Shown: positions 62,335 to 64,000 of the stretch, one piece after another
Position numbering within the stretch: the stretch's first letter is position 1
How the letters are laid out: the number at the start of each line of letters is the position of its first letter
Assembly: GCA_038246975.1 (NCBI GenBank)
Contig: JBBRVJ010000001.1
Span: forward strand, 17,055 to 81,054
DNA from: JAIYDJ01 sp038246975
GTDB lineage: Bacteria > Pseudomonadota > Alphaproteobacteria > Rhodobacterales > Rhodobacteraceae
DNA length: 64,000 nt
Direction: 5' to 3'
Program-made: the position numbers and the translations under genes
Notes under the pieces: model-generated
The model's database searches: none
The model's input: only the letters and a program-made list of their open reading frames with translations
What the model was told of the DNA's origin: nothing

Positions 62335-62370
62335 TTTGTGATCACAAATTTTTTTCACGTGATCACAAAT
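62335..62370. promoter_or_regulatory. Tandem GTGATCAC operator upstream of sucC
   Basis: TTTGTGATCACAAA (62335-62348, a perfect 14-base palindrome) and a second GTGATCACAAAT (62359-62370), cores 21 bases apart, 117-152 bases before the sucC ATG. Same core and spacing as upstream of sdhC. Confidence 0.7.
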
Positions 62371-62486
62371 GTCGCTTTTCCGGCAGACCGGCTGACTTGG
62401 TGATTTGAAGTCAGTTGAATTCATGTCATCAGGCTGCCAACTTCGCATGCGATGACGCAGCACACCATCAAGGACGCGGATACCCG

Positions 62487-63680
62487 ATGAACATTCACGA
62501 ATATCAGGCCAAGGCATTGCTGCGCAGCTACGGTATCCCGGTGTCGGATGGCCGCTCGGTCATGCGCGCCGAAGAGGCCAAAACCGCGGCGGGCGAGCTT
62601 GACGGCCCGCTCTGGGTGGTCAAGGCGCAGATCCATGCCGGGGGGCGCGGCAAGGGCCGCTTCAAGGAACCCGAAGCGGGCGAGAAAGGCGGCGTCCGTC
62701 TGGCCCGCTCGGTCGGCGAAGCTGCCGAATTCGCGCGCCAGATGCTGGGCCGCACCCTCGTCACCGTGCAGACCGGCCCCGCCGGCAAACAGGTCAACCG
62801 CATCTACATCGAAGACGGCAGCGACATCGACCGCGAGTTTTACCTCGCCATGCTGATCGACCGCAAGACCAGCCGCATCTCCATCGTCTGCTCGACCGAA
62901 GGCGGCATGAACATCGAGGACGTCGCCCACGACACGCCCGAGAAAATCCTGACCTTCGACGTCGATCCCGCCGCCGGATTTTCCGAATACCACGGCCGCC
63001 GCGTCGCCTTCTCGCTGGGCCTGCACGGCAACCAGATCAAGCAATGCGTCGGCATCGTGAAGACGCTGTACAAGATGTTCGTCGAAAAAGACATCGAGAT
63101 GCTGGAAATCAACCCCCTCGTGGTGATGACCGACGGCAACCTCAAACTGCTGGACGCCAAAGTGTCCTTCGACGGCAACGCGATCTACCGCCACCCCGAC
63201 ATCGCCGCCCTGCGCGACGAGACCGAAGAAGACCCCAAGGAACTCGCCGCGTCCAAGTTCGACCTGAACTACATCGCGCTTGACGGCGAAATCGGCTGCA
63301 TGGTCAACGGCGCGGGCCTCGCGATGGCGACGATGGACATCATCAAGCTCTACGGCGCCGAACCCGCCAACTTCCTAGACGTCGGCGGTGGCGCCACCAG
63401 GGAAAAAGTGACCGAAGCGTTCAAGATCATCACCTCCGACCCGCAGGTCAAAGGCATCCTCGTCAACATCTTCGGCGGCATCATGCGCTGCGACATCATC
63501 GCCGAAGGCATCATCGCGGCGGTCAAGGAGGTTGGCCTGAAAGTGCCGCTGGTGGTCCGGCTGGAAGGCACCAACGTCGATCTGGGCAAGGACATCATCC
63601 GCAAATCGGGGCTCGACGTAATCGCTGCCGACGATCTGAAGGATGGGGCGGAAAAGATCGTGAAGGCGGTGAAGGGTTGA
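62487..63680 (+). CDS. sucC: Succinyl-CoA synthetase beta subunit
   Basis: 397 residues. ATP-grasp domain MNIHEYQAKALLRSYGIPV with VVKAQIHAGGRGKG, EINPLVV metal motif and the C-terminal CoA-ligase domain NFLDVGGGATREKVTEAF and VNIFGGIMRCDIIAEG. Start at 62487 after GGATACCCG; the longer upstream frame is not needed. sucD is expected beyond the window. Confidence 0.97.
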   Translation: MNIHEYQAKALLRSYGIPVSDGRSVMRAEEAKTAAGELDGPLWVVKAQIHAGGRGKGRFKEPEAGEKGGVRLARSVGEAAEFARQMLGRTLVTVQTGPAGKQVNRIYIEDGSDIDREFYLAMLIDRKTSRISIVCSTEGGMNIEDVAHDTPEKILTFDVDPAAGFSEYHGRRVAFSLGLHGNQIKQCVGIVKTLYKMFVEKDIEMLEINPLVVMTDGNLKLLDAKVSFDGNAIYRHPDIAALRDETEEDPKELAASKFDLNYIALDGEIGCMVNGAGLAMATMDIIKLYGAEPANFLDVGGGATREKVTEAFKIITSDPQVKGILVNIFGGIMRCDIIAEGIIAAVKEVGLKVPLVVRLEGTNVDLGKDIIRKSGLDVIAADDLKDGAEKIVKAVKG

Positions 63681-63716
63681 CGTTGCACGCACGACGAGGG
63701 CTTTTTTGGGGGCGAA

Positions 63717-64000
63717 ATGGCAGACCTTCTGGTTCTGGGGCTTTGGGCAGCTACCTTTGTTCTGTTCTGGTCGGGTCTGTCGGTGCTGCTGACGTTCGCG
63801 GTCATCGGCGCACCCGCGATCTTGGGGTGGTGGCGGCTCGCAATCGTGCTTACCGGAAGTTTGCTAACGCTGTATCTTGTGTTTTTTCTTCTCGCACTCC
63901 TCGGCTGGCCCACCGGACTGCCCCTGCCGACGCGACCGCGGGCCGGCGTGATAGCCTTTCCGGTGATGGCGATCTGGCCAGCCTTGGCGCTCACGCTGAT
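63717..64000 (+). CDS. Hypothetical membrane protein, cut by window end
   Basis: At least 94 residues from MADLLVLGLWAATFVLFWSG with GGGGGCGAA before the ATG. Hydrophobic helices LWAATFVLFWSGLSVLLTF, LAIVLTGSLLTLYLVFFLL and GVIAFPVMAIWPALALTL are visible; no family recognised. It lies 36 bases after sucC, where sucD usually follows, so it may be an inserted small membrane gene. Confidence 0.65.
   Translation, partial: MADLLVLGLWAATFVLFWSGLSVLLTFAVIGAPAILGWWRLAIVLTGSLLTLYLVFFLLALLGWPTGLPLPTRPRAGVIAFPVMAIWPALALTL

Noticed and set aside
1..64000. CRISPR arrays, prophage, rRNA genes or a replication origin
   Set aside because: No spaced repeat arrays, phage structural genes, rRNA sequence or origin-type repeats were seen.

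Overview
The window looks like a chromosomal segment of an alphaproteobacterium of the Rhodobacteraceae/Paracoccaceae type (Rhodobacter, Gemmobacter or Pseudorhodobacter relatives). The DNA is GC-rich. It carries a PhaR-type PHB system, an Irr-type Fur regulator, an ethylmalonyl-CoA pathway pair (ccr/ecm), an mdh-sucC arrangement close to sdh genes, and a hairpin-plus-GGACAGAAAATG intergenic repeat typical of this group. The genus cannot be fixed from the sequence alone. Most of the window is core metabolism, with one catabolic island at about 28.4-39.1 kb flanked by decayed DNA.

Layout. 0-3.3 kb: aldo/keto reductase end, metG, a DegT-type aminotransferase. 3.3-8.8 kb: LysR regulator and the polyhydroxybutyrate locus (phaR, phaP, phaC, phaZ) with matching PhaR-type operators. 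8.8-11.3 kb: three alpha/beta hydrolases in one unit, one without its nucleophile serine. 11.4-13.3 kb: thrS. 13.5-16.0 kb: a four-gene DUF2282/DUF692/DUF2063/DoxX operon, the architecture of copper-binding bufferin-type RiPPs. 16-17.5 kb: small genes including a cold-shock protein. 17.5-23.4 kb: an acid-sugar-like catabolic cluster (three TIM-barrel isomerases, an enolase-superfamily dehydratase, GntR regulator, 2-hydroxyacid dehydrogenase). 23.4-26.6 kb: fabI, fabB, an unknown gene and fabA, next to irr. 27.4-28.4 kb: a transglutaminase-like protein and tRNA-Gly(TCC).

28.8-38.4 kb is a probable hydroxyproline catabolic island. Leftward genes are a polar amino-acid ABC importer, an aconitase-X type cis-3-hydroxyproline dehydratase and a proline-racemase-family protein lacking both catalytic cysteines. 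Rightward genes are a fragment of a pyrroline-2-carboxylate reductase, a GntR/FCD regulator, a DapA-like lyase/deaminase and a DadA-like oxidase. Two copies of one ATAC-N5-GTAT palindrome link both arms. Decayed DNA, including an IS481-type remnant, follows.

39-51 kb: a 5'-nucleotidase-like protein without its catalytic domain, DUF952-pyrD, a RecD-like helicase unit, ccr, an acyltransferase, ecm, deoD, an aldo/keto reductase and a BLUF photoreceptor. 51-64 kb: TCA-cycle genes. The sdhCDAB operon is interrupted by two paralogous lipoproteins and a GT61 glycosyltransferase. mdh and sucC are separated by another glycosyltransferase and a secreted protein. The promoter regions of both sdhC and sucC carry tandem GTGATCAC palindromes 20-21 bp apart, which suggests shared control by a regulator I cannot name.

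The metabolism fits together: PHB and the ethylmalonyl-CoA pathway share crotonyl/3-hydroxybutyryl-CoA chemistry, and the TCA genes receive their products.
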